Assembly (NCBI RefSeq): GCF_900187945.1
Contig: NZ_FYEH01000015.1
Location: forward strand, 23,608-87,607
Direction: 5' to 3'
Length of the DNA stretch: 64,000 nt
DNA from: Arboricoccus pini
GTDB taxonomy: Bacteria > Pseudomonadota > Alphaproteobacteria > Geminicoccales > Geminicoccaceae
Part shown: positions 26,671 through 36,183 of the stretch, one piece after another
Numbering within the stretch: the stretch's first letter is position 1
Layout: each line of letters starts with the position of its first letter
The notes under the pieces: generated by a model
Seen by the model: only the letters and a program-made list of their open reading frames with translations
What the model was told of the DNA's origin: nothing
Databases searched by the model: none
Position numbers and translations under genes: made by a program

Positions 26671-26922
26671 ATGAGCAAGACCATATCGCTACGCGACGCC
26701 AATCAGTCATTCGCCAAATGCGTCCGCGAAGTCGAATCCGGTACGGAATTCGTCATCACGCGCAATGGCAACGCCGTAGCCCGCCTGGTGCCGATGGGCG
26801 TCCGTCGCATGCTGACGCCGCGTCAACAAGAGGCGCTTGCACGGACCCGCGCGAGGATGACGGCTAGCCGCGCCGGTTCGGTCGACACGACTTTCGATCG
26901 GGCGTCGCTGCATGAGCGCTGA
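26671..26922 (+). CDS. Antitoxin, Phd/YefM family
   Basis: 83 aa from ATG 26671 (MSKTISLRDANQSFAKCVREVESG). The N-terminal Phd/YefM DNA-binding pattern continues with TEFVITRNGNAVARLVPM; the C-terminal toxin-binding tail is arginine-rich. Its stop lies within the toxin gene (11-base overlap), which couples the two. It would neutralise the PIN toxin and repress the operon. Its position next to repA fits a plasmid-maintenance role. Confidence 0.87.
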   Translation: MSKTISLRDANQSFAKCVREVESGTEFVITRNGNAVARLVPMGVRRMLTPRQQEALARTRARMTASRAGSVDTTFDRASLHER

Positions 26923-27382
26923 GCGCTTCACGCTCGATACCAATATTCTTGTCTACAGCATCGACCGGACGGCGGGGCTGAGGCACGAGCAGGCCGTTTG
27001 TATCGTCGAGGCCGCGATCACGCAGGACTGCCACCTGACCCTTCAGGTCGTCTCTGAGTTCTGCGCTGCCGCAACGCGCAAATGCGGCATGTCTGTCGAC
27101 GAGGCCGCTGCCCAGGCGGAGGACTGGCTGGAGCTTTTCCCCTGCCTACTGGCCAGTGACGATACCGTGCGCCGCGCACTCGGTTGCGTCCGCGGCGGCC
27201 CTGCCTCCTATTGGGACGCCCTCCTTGTAGCCACAGCGGGGGAGGGGGGATGCACTACGATCCTTACCGAGGACCTGACCGATGGCACCAGACTGGAAGG
27301 GGTGCGCATCGTCAATCCCTTCGGTCCCGTCGGACTGAGCCGGGCGGCGAGCCAGATTCTCGACCTGGCGCGCCATGCGTGA
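26912..27382 (+). CDS. Toxin, PIN domain ribonuclease (VapC-like)
   Basis: 156 aa. The PIN acidic residues are all present: D9 in FTLDTNILVYS, E49 in VVSEFCAA, D102 in SYWDALLVATA and D121 in LTEDL. These coordinate Mg2+ for RNA cleavage, typically of tRNA or rRNA. It pairs with the overlapping antitoxin gene. The last 25 residues go slightly beyond the usual PIN end. The pair lies 78 bases after repA. Confidence 0.9.
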   Translation: MSAERFTLDTNILVYSIDRTAGLRHEQAVCIVEAAITQDCHLTLQVVSEFCAAATRKCGMSVDEAAAQAEDWLELFPCLLASDDTVRRALGCVRGGPASYWDALLVATAGEGGCTTILTEDLTDGTRLEGVRIVNPFGPVGLSRAASQILDLARHA

Positions 27383-27490
27383 GCATGCCCGTATTCGCCG
27401 GCGAAGAAACCGCCTAGGCTCAGAATCCACGAGGGAAGGCCCGGCCGATAGCCGCCTTCCGTCCAAATATGATCGACAGGGGCTAGGGCT

Positions 27491-28225
27491 TTGATCAACG
27501 GCGAATTCAGCGGCAAGCGCGTCATGGTGACAGGCGCTGGTAAAGGGATCGGACGCGCGACGGCTGAATTGCTGGCCGGGCGAGGGGCCAAGGTTATCGC
27601 CCTCACGCGTTCGGCTGGTGATCTTGAGGCGCTCAAGGCAGCGATCGATTGCGAGACATTCGCCGTCGATCTCGAGGATGCCGAGGCCACCAAGGCGGCC
27701 ACGCATGAAGCGGGCACGATCGACCTGTTGGTGAACTGTGCCGGCATCACCGATCTTACGCCGTTCCTGGATACCACAATCGAGAATTTCGACCGCGTCA
27801 TGGCGGTCAATGTCCGTGCGGCGCTGATTACCAGCCAGATCGTCGCCCGCGGCCTTGTCGATCGGGGGCAGAAAGGCGCCATTGTCAACGTTTCCAGCCA
27901 GGCCTCGATGGTAGGCATCGTCGATCACACGTCCTATTGCACGTCGAAGGGCGCGCTCGATTCGCTTACCATGGTGATGGCTAAGGAACTGGGCCCGTAT
28001 GGCATCCGCACCAATGCCGTCCTGCCAACCGTGACCCTGACGCCCATGGGCGCCAAGGCGTGGAGCGATGCGACCAAGGCCACACCGATGCTACAGCGCA
28101 TCCCGCTGAACCGCTTCGCCGAGCCCATCGAGGTGGCCGAGGCGATCGCCTTTCTTTTGAGCGAGCGTGCCGCCATGATCAACGGCGTCATGCTCTCCGT
28201 GGATGGCGGCTTCAACATCAGCTGA
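27491..28225 (+). CDS. SDR oxidoreductase, L-xylulose reductase/DCXR-like
   Basis: 244 aa from TTG 27491; no better start precedes the Rossmann motif TGAGKGIG (residues 14-21). Active site S136, Y149 and K153 are intact in VNVSSQASMVGIVDHTSYCTSKGALD. VARGL, SQIVARGL, NAVLPTVTLTPMG and LQRIPLNRFAEP match the dicarbonyl/L-xylulose reductase branch, which reduces keto-pentoses or dicarbonyls with NADPH. The cytosine-deaminase-like gene follows after 14 bases, so they probably form an operon. Confidence 0.88.
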   Translation: MINGEFSGKRVMVTGAGKGIGRATAELLAGRGAKVIALTRSAGDLEALKAAIDCETFAVDLEDAEATKAATHEAGTIDLLVNCAGITDLTPFLDTTIENFDRVMAVNVRAALITSQIVARGLVDRGQKGAIVNVSSQASMVGIVDHTSYCTSKGALDSLTMVMAKELGPYGIRTNAVLPTVTLTPMGAKAWSDATKATPMLQRIPLNRFAEPIEVAEAIAFLLSERAAMINGVMLSVDGGFNIS

Positions 28226-28239
28226 CGGGCGAGGAACGG

Positions 28240-29466
28240 ATGGAGAAGCCGGAGGGCGCATGCGTCTATAGGAATGCCCGACTGGCCGATGGCAGCCAGG
28301 CGACGCTGTCGGTTCAGGACGGACGATTCAAGTCCATCACCCCGGGCGCCGCCATTCCCGAGGAGGCCGTGGCTCAGATCGTCGATCTCGGCGGCAGGCT
28401 GGTGCTGCCAGGTCTGGTCGATGGCCACATCCATCTGGACAAATCTTTCGTCGGCGATGTCTGGAAGCCGCATCGTGCCTGCGCCGATGGCTTCGACGTG
28501 CGTGAGCGCGTGGCGATCGAAAAGGAGCTTTTTACCAGTGCGGCGCCCATGCATGAGCGGGCGGCGGCATTGCTCCGTCTTTGCATAGCCCAGGGCACGA
28601 CGCGGATGCGCAGCCATGTCGACATCGATGTCGACGTCGGGCTTAGGCATCTGGAGACAGTGCTGGCAGCTCGCGAAACCTTTGCCTCCCTGGTCGAGAT
28701 CCAGATCGTTGCCTTTCCACAAAGCGGCATCCTGGCGGCACCGGGGACGGAGGAACTCCTGGATGCCGCCATTGTCGAGGGAGCGGACCTCGTAGGCGGG
28801 CTCGACCCTGCCAGCTTCGATCGCGATGTCGAGCGACATCTGGATGTTGTTTTCGGCATCGCCGAGCGCCGCGGGGTGGGTGTTGATATTCATCTACACG
28901 ACGCTACCCGGCTCGGGATCTTCGAGCTCGAGCAAATCGCCGAGCGGACGCGGGCTCTCGGCATGCAGGGCAAGGTCGCGGTGAGTCATGCCTACGCCTT
29001 GGGTGAAGTGGATGAGGGGACGATGCGACGCACGGCCGCCCAACTGGCGGAAGCTGGCGTGGCGATCATGACCAACGCGCCCGGCAATCATCCCTTTCCG
29101 CCGGTTCTTCCGTTGCGCCAGGAAGGCGTCACAGTCTTTAGTGGCAACGACAATATCAGGGATGCTTGGTGGCCCTACGGCGATGGCGACATGCTCCGAC
29201 GGGCCAACATGATCGGCTATCGTTCGGGCTTCTACACAGACGACGAGCTCGAGGTTGCCCTCGATCTTGCGACCGATGCCGCCGCCGAGGCGCTGGGATT
29301 GGACGATTACGGCCTGCGCGTCGGTGCGCGCGCCGATTTCGTCACACTCAAGGCATCGCATGGTGCCGAGGCTGTGGCCAGTTGCCCGCCACGGCAGGAC
29401 GTGTATCGGGCCGGTCGGCTCGTTGCTCGGGATGGCTATCTGGTCGATCGTTCGGGCGAAGCTTGA
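28240..29466 (+). CDS. Amidohydrolase, cytosine deaminase-like
   Basis: 408 aa from ATG 28240 (GAGGAA upstream). Metal-dependent hydrolase motifs of the CodA branch: LPGLVDGHIHLDKSFVGD (HxH), RSHVDIDVDVGL, VDIHLHDATRLG, KVAVSHAYALG and VFSGNDNIRDAWWPYGDGDML carrying the catalytic Asp. Known relatives deaminate cytosine or hydrolyse related heterocycles. The paired SDR does not suggest nucleobase salvage, so the substrate remains open. It is cytoplasmic (no signal). Confidence 0.88.
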   Translation: MEKPEGACVYRNARLADGSQATLSVQDGRFKSITPGAAIPEEAVAQIVDLGGRLVLPGLVDGHIHLDKSFVGDVWKPHRACADGFDVRERVAIEKELFTSAAPMHERAAALLRLCIAQGTTRMRSHVDIDVDVGLRHLETVLAARETFASLVEIQIVAFPQSGILAAPGTEELLDAAIVEGADLVGGLDPASFDRDVERHLDVVFGIAERRGVGVDIHLHDATRLGIFELEQIAERTRALGMQGKVAVSHAYALGEVDEGTMRRTAAQLAEAGVAIMTNAPGNHPFPPVLPLRQEGVTVFSGNDNIRDAWWPYGDGDMLRRANMIGYRSGFYTDDELEVALDLATDAAAEALGLDDYGLRVGARADFVTLKASHGAEAVASCPPRQDVYRAGRLVARDGYLVDRSGEA

Positions 29467-30207
29467 CCGCCGGGGAGCTACGACCGGCCACCCCTGGGGG
29501 TGAGAGCCTTGCCACAATCATCTCCCGAAATGCTGCTCATCTCGCGTAACCGTTGATCGTCTATCGGGGCCGGGCCACGATTGTCATGTCACGCCGCGTT
29601 TTTTAGCGCCGGATGAAGGTTCTGCTTGCGAATGCGAGGAGATGCCGACCCAGCATCAGCGATGCGGCATATGATAAGTCCGGCAGATTTCCCGGTGCGG
29701 AAATAGGCGTCGGCCGATGCCGTGATAGAGAGAGGTCCATGGCCGCCGCCACCGGCGATCCGTCGATTGAGGGCGGCCGCGTTTCACAAGTAGGACCGTG
29801 CGATGTCGGGATGCGTGACGTGCGCACCTGCTTCGACCATCTGCCTGGCCGTGTGTCCGGGGCGACCACGGATGCTATGCGGACACCCGCCTTTATCGGA
29901 CTGAAAGATGACGGCGGGATTCTTGCCGAGGCAGGCATGCTCCCCTGAGTGCCATCGGGGATGATCTCTACGCTGGTGGTTGGGAGCGGAAGTTCTGCTA
30001 TGCCAGTTTCGAACGGAGCGAGCGCCGATCGAAACTGGCAGACGGGGCAGGCGATACGTTCCGATGCAGCTTGGCGCGGGGCCGGGTCAGGAGGATCGAC
30101 GGCGCCCCCGCTGTCAGGATCGCGCGATCAGCCTCTCAGCGTCGATGTATGACCCCGCAGCTTCCGGCGCGCCGTAATTCCGGGTACGATCGCAGCGGTC
30201 AGTTCGG
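29467..30207. other. 741-base gene-poor gap with a large palindrome
   Basis: Overlapping frames of about 110 codons exist on both strands near 29.6-29.95 kb but neither has a recognisable domain or clear ribosome site. The gap contains the hairpin at 30001-30040 and may hold decayed sequence. Confidence 0.5.
30001..30040. repeat. Long inverted repeat (12+3 paired bases)
   Basis: TGCCAGTTTCGA (30001-30012) and TCGAAACTGGCA (30029-30040) are perfect complements. Inside them, after an A/A mismatch, CGG pairs with CCG around an eight-base loop AGCGAGCG. No T-run follows on either strand. Confidence 0.75.
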
Positions 30208-31179
30208 CTAAGCCAGAATTTCCCTGGCCCAGTCGCCCGACATTTGAAAGGCCTGCCTGCCTTCGGTCACCACCGTTGCTTGCTGCATGAAGCCGTGCAG
30301 CACGCCCGCGTGCAGGACGATCGGATCGTCACGGCCGAGGTCTCGAAGTCGAGCCGCTAGCAAAAGACTGTCGCTGGCGAGCGGGTCCAGGCCGGCTGCG
30401 TTCAGCCACAGCGGCGGCAGTCCGGCCAGCGCCGCATCCTCAGCAAGCAGCGGGCTCGCCAGGGGATTGGCACGGTTGCTGGCATCCGGGATGTACCAGG
30501 CCCAGTACCGCTCCATGCCCTGCGTGGTCAGGCCGAAGCCCCTACCATAAGCGCGATGCGAGGGGGTCGAGTGGTCATTGGCATAGACGCCATAATAAAG
30601 GAGGGCCAGCCGAGGCAGCACGCGCCCTTCGCGCTGCTCATGCAGCATGGCGGCGAGCGCCAGGTTCGCCCCGGCGGAATCGCCGCCGATCGCATAAGGG
30701 CCACCCCCGACGATTTGACCGTCGGAGAGCGCGCGCCACGCCGCGACCGTATCCAGAAGCGGGACTGGGAAGGGGTGTTCCGGTGCCAGTCGATAGGCGA
30801 CGCCGACAACCGCCATCCCCGACGCCAATGCCAGAAGGCGCATGGCGCGCTCATGTGTGGCAAGGCTGCAAAAGGCCCAGCCACCGCCATGAACATAGAG
30901 GAGAACGCCATGGGCATTCGCGGGTGCGAATAGGCGGGCCGCCAAGGTCGGCGTGCCCAACTCGTCATTGGCCTGTATCTTGAGATGACGGACCAGCGCC
31001 AGCGGCGGCAGATCGACGTTCCAGCGCCGATTGGTCTCTTCGGCAAGGGCGCGGCCTGCTGGCGCGTCAAGCGTGAGCCAGTCCGCCAACCGGCCTTCTT
31101 CGCGTGCCAAATGGCGGATGAGCGCTGCGGTTTCAGCATTGGGTGCGGCGTCGAGATCGAGTGTCGGGATCTTGCTCAT
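30208..31179 (-). CDS. Alpha/beta hydrolase, HSL-type esterase
   Basis: 323 aa from ATG 31179, six bases after GGAGGT. Hormone-sensitive-lipase marks: oxyanion motif YVHGGGWAF (residues 96-103), nucleophile S168 in GGDSAGANLA, the GLDPLASDS acid region and HAGVLHGFMQ catalytic His. It hydrolyses short acyl esters, probably in the cytoplasm as no signal peptide is seen. It is divergent from the SsuA-like binding protein gene. Confidence 0.9.
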   Translation of the reverse strand: MSKIPTLDLDAAPNAETAALIRHLAREEGRLADWLTLDAPAGRALAEETNRRWNVDLPPLALVRHLKIQANDELGTPTLAARLFAPANAHGVLLYVHGGGWAFCSLATHERAMRLLALASGMAVVGVAYRLAPEHPFPVPLLDTVAAWRALSDGQIVGGGPYAIGGDSAGANLALAAMLHEQREGRVLPRLALLYYGVYANDHSTPSHRAYGRGFGLTTQGMERYWAWYIPDASNRANPLASPLLAEDAALAGLPPLWLNAAGLDPLASDSLLLAARLRDLGRDDPIVLHAGVLHGFMQQATVVTEGRQAFQMSGDWAREILA

Positions 31180-31442
31180 CGTTCGACCTCCGTTGGCACG
31201 GGTGAGGATGCCCCGCTTGGAACCTGAAAGGAGGAACTCTCGGCCGAGAGGGGCAACGTCATGCAAGGGCCTCGTCGGCAATGGCCTACCTCCGTCGCTA
31301 TCGATACCGGCAGGGCCTTCCACCAACAAGTCTATCGATTCACCCGCTCCGCGCGCGGACCGGCATGAGCGCCGCTGATTTACAGGGCAGCGCTTTCTTA
31401 TTAGTGGCTTTGATGGCCCCATCAGCAGTCCTTGGATCTTCC

Positions 31443-32399
31443 ATGTCCGTCATGTCGCGTCGTTTTCTCCTTAGCGCCGGAGCCACTCTCAGCGTAGCCG
31501 GGATGTCCGCTCGAAGCCGGGCTCGCGCGGCCACCTCCGTTCGCTTCAGCTATCAGAAATCTTCAGCCCTCCTGCTCGTCCTAAAGTCGAATGGCAGGCT
31601 GGCTGCCAGCCTCTCGCCGCTTGGCTGCGAGCCTGTCTTTTCCGAGTTCACCAGCGTCATGGAGCCGATGAACGCCGGGGTCGTCGACTTCCATGCAGAT
31701 TGTGCCGATGCCGTGCCCATCTTCACGCAGGCGGCCGGCGCCGAGCTCACCTATTATGCCAAAGAGCTGCCTTCGCCGCACGCGGAAGCGATCATCGTGC
31801 CCGCCAGTTCACCGATCAAGGCCGTGAGCGATCTCGCGGGGCGCACGATTGCCGTGCAGAAGGGTTCCGGCGCGCATTATCTTCTGATCGCTGCCCTGGG
31901 CAAGGCCGGCCTGTCGGTCAAAGACGTTACGATCGCCTATCTGCAGGCGCCCGATGCATCGGCCGCGTTTCAGAACGGCAGCATCGACGCCTGGTCGATC
32001 TGGGACCCGTTCCTGGCGATCGCCGAGGCGCGATCGCCAGTGCGGATTCTGGCCGATGGTGCCGACGGGCTTACCGACTATACCCGCTACTATATGGTGG
32101 GGACCGATTTCGCCAGCCGGAATCCGGAAATCGTCAAGGCCGTCTTTGGCGCCTTGGCTGAGGCCGGGGCCTGGATGCGCGCCCACCCGGCTGAAGCGGC
32201 CTCCCTGCTGGCTCCCGTTTGGGGCGACGTGCCAGTGCCGGTGATCGCCAAGGTGAACAGTAGGCGGAGTTACGATGTGGCACCGGTGACGGCGGTCGAT
32301 CTCGAGAGCCAGCAGAAGCTGGCGGATGTCTTCCACGATGCCGGACTGATCCCGACGTCGCTCAATACCAGCGCCGTGCCGATCTGGCGGCCATCCTGA
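31443..32399 (+). CDS. ABC substrate-binding protein, aliphatic sulfonate (SsuA/TauA) type
   Basis: 318 aa from ATG 31443 (ATG 31452 is an alternative; no strong ribosome site marks either). Export leader MSRRFLLSAGATLSVAGMSA, with a twin-arginine-like SRRF. Mature features: VRFSYQKSSALLLVLKSNG, EFTSVMEPMNAGVVDF, ADAVPIFTQAAGAELTYYA, GRTIAVQKGSGAHYLL and SIDAWSIWDPFLAIAE, all typical of SsuA-like sulfonate-binding proteins. No permease, ATPase or desulfonating monooxygenase gene is adjacent. The two LLM monooxygenases elsewhere in the window are the only loose functional link. Confidence 0.87.
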   Translation: MSVMSRRFLLSAGATLSVAGMSARSRARAATSVRFSYQKSSALLLVLKSNGRLAASLSPLGCEPVFSEFTSVMEPMNAGVVDFHADCADAVPIFTQAAGAELTYYAKELPSPHAEAIIVPASSPIKAVSDLAGRTIAVQKGSGAHYLLIAALGKAGLSVKDVTIAYLQAPDASAAFQNGSIDAWSIWDPFLAIAEARSPVRILADGADGLTDYTRYYMVGTDFASRNPEIVKAVFGALAEAGAWMRAHPAEAASLLAPVWGDVPVPVIAKVNSRRSYDVAPVTAVDLESQQKLADVFHDAGLIPTSLNTSAVPIWRPS

Positions 32400-32962
32400 G
32401 ATCAACTCGCCGGCCAGCTCCTTGGCGGTAAATCTGAACTTTCCTCGAATGACTGAACGCGCGAGATAGGCTTCTCATCGAGGAAGGGGCTGTGGTTTCG
32501 TACTGTTCGGCCCCAGGGCACGCTGTCTGCCTATTTGCCGCGGGCGTGCCGGTCGCTGAGCAACGTTTGGCCAGACGATTCTTCAATGTGTCATGGCGGC
32601 CGTTTTCCTAGCTCCGGCCTAGTGGTGGATTTTCAACCTATACGCGATTTACCGCCAAGGTTGGAAGCAGTCTGCGCCGCGCCCGCCATCGGCTATACAC
32701 GCGAAAAGGGGGAGGATCCCTCCTTCCCGCGGGCGGCTTTGTCAAAGCAAGCCACCTTGTAAAGCGTTCCCATCTGTCCGCGCATAGGTACAAGCAGCCT
32801 CTCGATAGTAGCGGCGCCACCTTGCCGGCCGTTGGTCGCTGCATATTCAGCCGCGTCACCAAGTGCACACAATAAAATAAGAGCCCATCAACCAACAGTT
32901 GGGTTATAGCTGCCGATGGCATCGGTCGAATATGGCCGTGAACAGCGGAGCCTATTATAAAT
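32400..32962. other. 563-base leader region of the RTX gene
   Basis: No convincing gene. The last 150 bases are clearly AT-richer than the surroundings and include a small palindrome, CCAAC-A-GTTGG (32892-32902), 60 bases before the next start: a probable regulated promoter. Confidence 0.45.
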
Positions 32963-35101
32963 ATGTCAGCAGATTCTGCGACGCGCGCTCGCGATATGAT
33001 TGATAACATTGGTATAAATATTCATCTTTCATATACTGACGGCGACTATAAGAATTACGACTCGGTTATCGCTGATCTTGGTTATCTTGGAATCACGCTT
33101 GTCAGGGACCGTGTGCCCAATCCCAATACAAATGGCGGTGGTGGCAAGAATTACGGCTATCTGGCCGACGCCGGTATCCGGTTCGATTTGAACGCCTCCG
33201 CTGCGGCAAGCGACTTCGCCGGCACGATGACGTTGATCGAGAATTTCGTCGCGGCGCATCCGGGCTCGGTCGTGGCGATCGAGGGGGCGAACGAGGTCGA
33301 CAAGAATCCGGTAAGCTATGATGGGCTAACCGGCCAGGCAGCCGCCCTGGCGTTGCAAAGCGACATCTACGATTATGTGCACACCAGCACCACGCTGGAG
33401 GGGATCGCCACCTGGGATCTGACCGGCATCACCGGCGGGACCGACTTCGCCGACGCCAGCAACGCCCACATCTACCCGCGCAACGGCAACCAGCCGCAAG
33501 ATCGCCTCGGGCTTGCCATCGAGACGACCTTGGCGGCTCAGCCGGACCGCCCGATGGTAATCACCGAGGGAGGCTACTATACGCTGCCCGGCCAAGGCTG
33601 GGGCGGCGTCGACGCGACGACCCAATCCATCTACACGATCAATTATCTGCTGGACGCTGTCTCGCAGGGTGTGAGCACGACCTTCCTCTATCAGCTTTTG
33701 GACGCCTATACCGATACGACCGGCACCGACATCGAGAAGCATTTTGGCCTGTTCGACGCCGATAATAACCCCAAGCAGGCGGCGGTAGCGCTCCATAATT
33801 TCACAACCATCCTGAGCGACACCGGCGCCTCCGCCACGACTTTCGCGGTCGACACGCTCGACTATGACGTGACGGGCTGGAACAGCTATGGCCATTCCTA
33901 TCTGTTCGAGAAATCCGACGGGACCTTCGACATCGCGCTTTGGTACGAGCAGGATATCTGGGACGAGGTCAATCTGGTCCCGATCGCAACAACGAGTACC
34001 GCGATCGATCTGGCCCTCGGCAGCTATTTCCGGGTGGTCGAGGTCTTCGATCCTCAACTCGGCACCGGGGCAATTGCGACCTATCATGACGTCGACCATC
34101 TCGATCTTCTCGTCAACCAAGACGCCTTGATCGTCCAACTCGAGCCCAACGGCGCTAATGCGGCGCCAACCATCGAGGGGGTCAACCCGCAGCAGGTCGT
34201 GGTCGGTGATGACCTGACCTTGTCGTTCACCTCGGACATGATCAGCGATGCCAACGGCGACACGGTGCTCTTGAACGCGACCCTGGCCAATGGGAGCGCG
34301 CTGCCTTCGTGGCTGACGTTCGATCCCGATACCTGGACGTTGAGCGGCGTGGCGACGCAGACCGGCAAATGGTCGATCCTCCTGACGGCCAGCGACCATT
34401 ACGGCGGCGCGTCCAGCCTCGTTTTCCAGCTCTCGGTCACGAGCCAGGACCACGAGCAGACGCCGACGATTACCGGTGATGGCACTATCATCGGCACCAA
34501 AGCGGCCGACGTCATTGCTGGCGGCGACAACAGCGACACGATCAATGCTTCGAGCGGCGCCGATATCGTCTATGGTCACGCGGGTAATGATCTGATCAAC
34601 GGCGGCGGCGATGCCGACGATCTCTATGGGGGAGCCGGCAACGACACCTTGCGCGGCGATGCTGGCGCGGACCGGCTCTTCGGGCAGGGCGGCGACGACA
34701 CGCTGGCCGGCGGCGGGGGAGGCTTCGATCTGCTCACCGGCGGTGCCGGCGCCGATACTTTCATCTTCCGCGGCAAGGAATCCACCGGGCCCGTCGAGAG
34801 TGTCGAAGGTTTCCTTGTCGTGCAGCATGCCCGCATTGCCGACCTTGATTTCGCCGAGGGCGACCGGCTGCAGCTTTCCTACTTCGTCGATTCCAGCGGC
34901 GTGAGCTTGCAAAAGGCGGTCGGGCTTTCCGCCAATATCGACAGTCTGAGCGGTCTCGGCACGCTGGTCCATTTTCTCGAGACCGACGATCCAAGCCATG
35001 TGATCGCCGATGCGAGCACGGACACGCTAACACTCATTCTCAAGGATTCGAACGGCGGCCTGCATGCCCTTGAACTCCTCCATTACGCGACGATCGCCTG
35101 A
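32963..35101 (+). CDS. Secreted RTX protein with glycoside-hydrolase-like domain
   Basis: 712 aa, no N-terminal signal. Residues 15-310 form a clan-A-like TIM barrel (NIGINIHLSY, LGITLVRDR) with two candidate catalytic glutamates, E111 in EGANEVDK and E202 in VITEGGYY. Residues about 390-500 are an Ig/cadherin-like module (APTIEGVNPQQVVVGDDL, PSWLTFDPDTWTLSGVAT). Residues about 505-595 carry Ca-binding nonapeptides (GGAGNDTLRGDAGADRLFG). The rest resembles the C-terminal RTX secretion region. This layout predicts type I secretion of a calcium-dependent glycosidase; no HlyB/HlyD genes are in the window. Early codons are AT-richer than neighbours. Confidence 0.85.
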   Translation: MSADSATRARDMIDNIGINIHLSYTDGDYKNYDSVIADLGYLGITLVRDRVPNPNTNGGGGKNYGYLADAGIRFDLNASAAASDFAGTMTLIENFVAAHPGSVVAIEGANEVDKNPVSYDGLTGQAAALALQSDIYDYVHTSTTLEGIATWDLTGITGGTDFADASNAHIYPRNGNQPQDRLGLAIETTLAAQPDRPMVITEGGYYTLPGQGWGGVDATTQSIYTINYLLDAVSQGVSTTFLYQLLDAYTDTTGTDIEKHFGLFDADNNPKQAAVALHNFTTILSDTGASATTFAVDTLDYDVTGWNSYGHSYLFEKSDGTFDIALWYEQDIWDEVNLVPIATTSTAIDLALGSYFRVVEVFDPQLGTGAIATYHDVDHLDLLVNQDALIVQLEPNGANAAPTIEGVNPQQVVVGDDLTLSFTSDMISDANGDTVLLNATLANGSALPSWLTFDPDTWTLSGVATQTGKWSILLTASDHYGGASSLVFQLSVTSQDHEQTPTITGDGTIIGTKAADVIAGGDNSDTINASSGADIVYGHAGNDLINGGGDADDLYGGAGNDTLRGDAGADRLFGQGGDDTLAGGGGGFDLLTGGAGADTFIFRGKESTGPVESVEGFLVVQHARIADLDFAEGDRLQLSYFVDSSGVSLQKAVGLSANIDSLSGLGTLVHFLETDDPSHVIADASTDTLTLILKDSNGGLHALELLHYATIA

Positions 35102-35192
35102 GAAGGGCCGGCCGGGCCTGACAGCATCCTAGCTTCCTCCTAGACTGGGCTCCCGGCCGCTTGCGGCCAAAATGCCCACCAGGGGAGCCCGG

Positions 35193-36179
35193 ATGGTCGA
35201 GATCGGATCGCTTCGCGACTACGCGAATTATGTCTTGCACGAGGCGAGCCTACCCAGCCTGCCCGGCCATTATCGCGGCAAGGTCAGGGACAATTACGAC
35301 CTGGCCGACGGACGCCGTATCCTGATTGCCTCGGATCGGCTGAGCGCCTTCGACCGCATTTTGACGGCCATTCCCTTAAAAGGCATGGTTCTCACGCAGA
35401 CGGCACGCTTCTGGTTCGAGCGGACGGCCGATATCTGTCCCAACCACGTCCTAGCCTATCCCGACCCGAACGTCGTCGTGGGCAAGCGGCTGACGATTTT
35501 GCCGGTCGAGATGGTCGTGCGGGGCTATCTCGCGGGGACGACCGGCACCTCGATCCTCACGCTCTATAAGCAGGGCCAGCGGCTGATGTACGGGGCACGG
35601 CTGCCCGATGGCATGCGGCCCAACGAAATCCTGCCCACGCCGCTCATCACGCCGACGAGCAAGGCCATGGATGGCGGCCACGACGAGCCGCTCTCGGCCG
35701 ACGATATCTTGAAGGCGGGCCTGCTCACCCAGGCTCAGTGGGAGCAGGTCAGCGCCTATGCCCTTGCCCTCTTCGCCCGGGGTCAGGAGATGGCGGCGGC
35801 GAAAGGCCTCATTCTCGCCGATACCAAATATGAGTTCGGCGTCGACGAGGCGGGCAAGATCTATCTGGCCGACGAGATTCACACGCCCGACAGCAGCCGG
35901 TATTGGCGCCAGGCCAGCTACGCGGCGCGTTTCGAGCAAGGGCTGCCGCCCGAGAGCTTCGACAAGGACGTCGTCCGCAGCTGGGTGGCCGAGCGCTGCG
36001 ATCCCTACAAGGACCCGATCCCGGCGATCCCGGAGAGCATGGTACTGGCCACGGCCAGTGTCTATCTCGAGGCCCACGCGACCATAACCGGCCACGCCTT
36101 GACCTTGCCCGATCCGCACATTCCGCCCTTGGAGCGGATCAAGGCCAGCCTTGCCGGCTATCTGGAAGGTGCCAGCTAA
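35193..36179 (+). CDS. purC: Phosphoribosylaminoimidazole-succinocarboxamide synthase
   Basis: 328 aa from ATG 35193 (GGGGAG six bases upstream; an ATG at 35172 lacks a site). SAICAR synthase marks: [68 protein letters not shown]. This is the longer form (over 300 aa) with a C-terminal extension, unlike the compact ~240 aa enzyme. It catalyses ATP-dependent joining of CAIR and aspartate in purine synthesis. A core biosynthetic gene on a replicon with plasmid-type origin is notable. The helicase gene starts five bases after its stop. Confidence 0.95.
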   Translation: MVEIGSLRDYANYVLHEASLPSLPGHYRGKVRDNYDLADGRRILIASDRLSAFDRILTAIPLKGMVLTQTARFWFERTADICPNHVLAYPDPNVVVGKRLTILPVEMVVRGYLAGTTGTSILTLYKQGQRLMYGARLPDGMRPNEILPTPLITPTSKAMDGGHDEPLSADDILKAGLLTQAQWEQVSAYALALFARGQEMAAAKGLILADTKYEFGVDEAGKIYLADEIHTPDSSRYWRQASYAARFEQGLPPESFDKDVVRSWVAERCDPYKDPIPAIPESMVLATASVYLEAHATITGHALTLPDPHIPPLERIKASLAGYLEGAS

Positions 36180-36183
36180 GGAG

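Noticed and set aside
29603..29948. Overlapping ~111-codon frames on both strands
   Set aside because: Neither shows a domain, a strong ribosome site or a plausible N-terminus; I could not decide which, if any, is real.
33326..34999. 557-codon open frame on the minus strand
   Set aside because: Antisense to the RTX glycosidase, whose Ca-binding repeats and domains are clear. No domain is seen in the antisense product.
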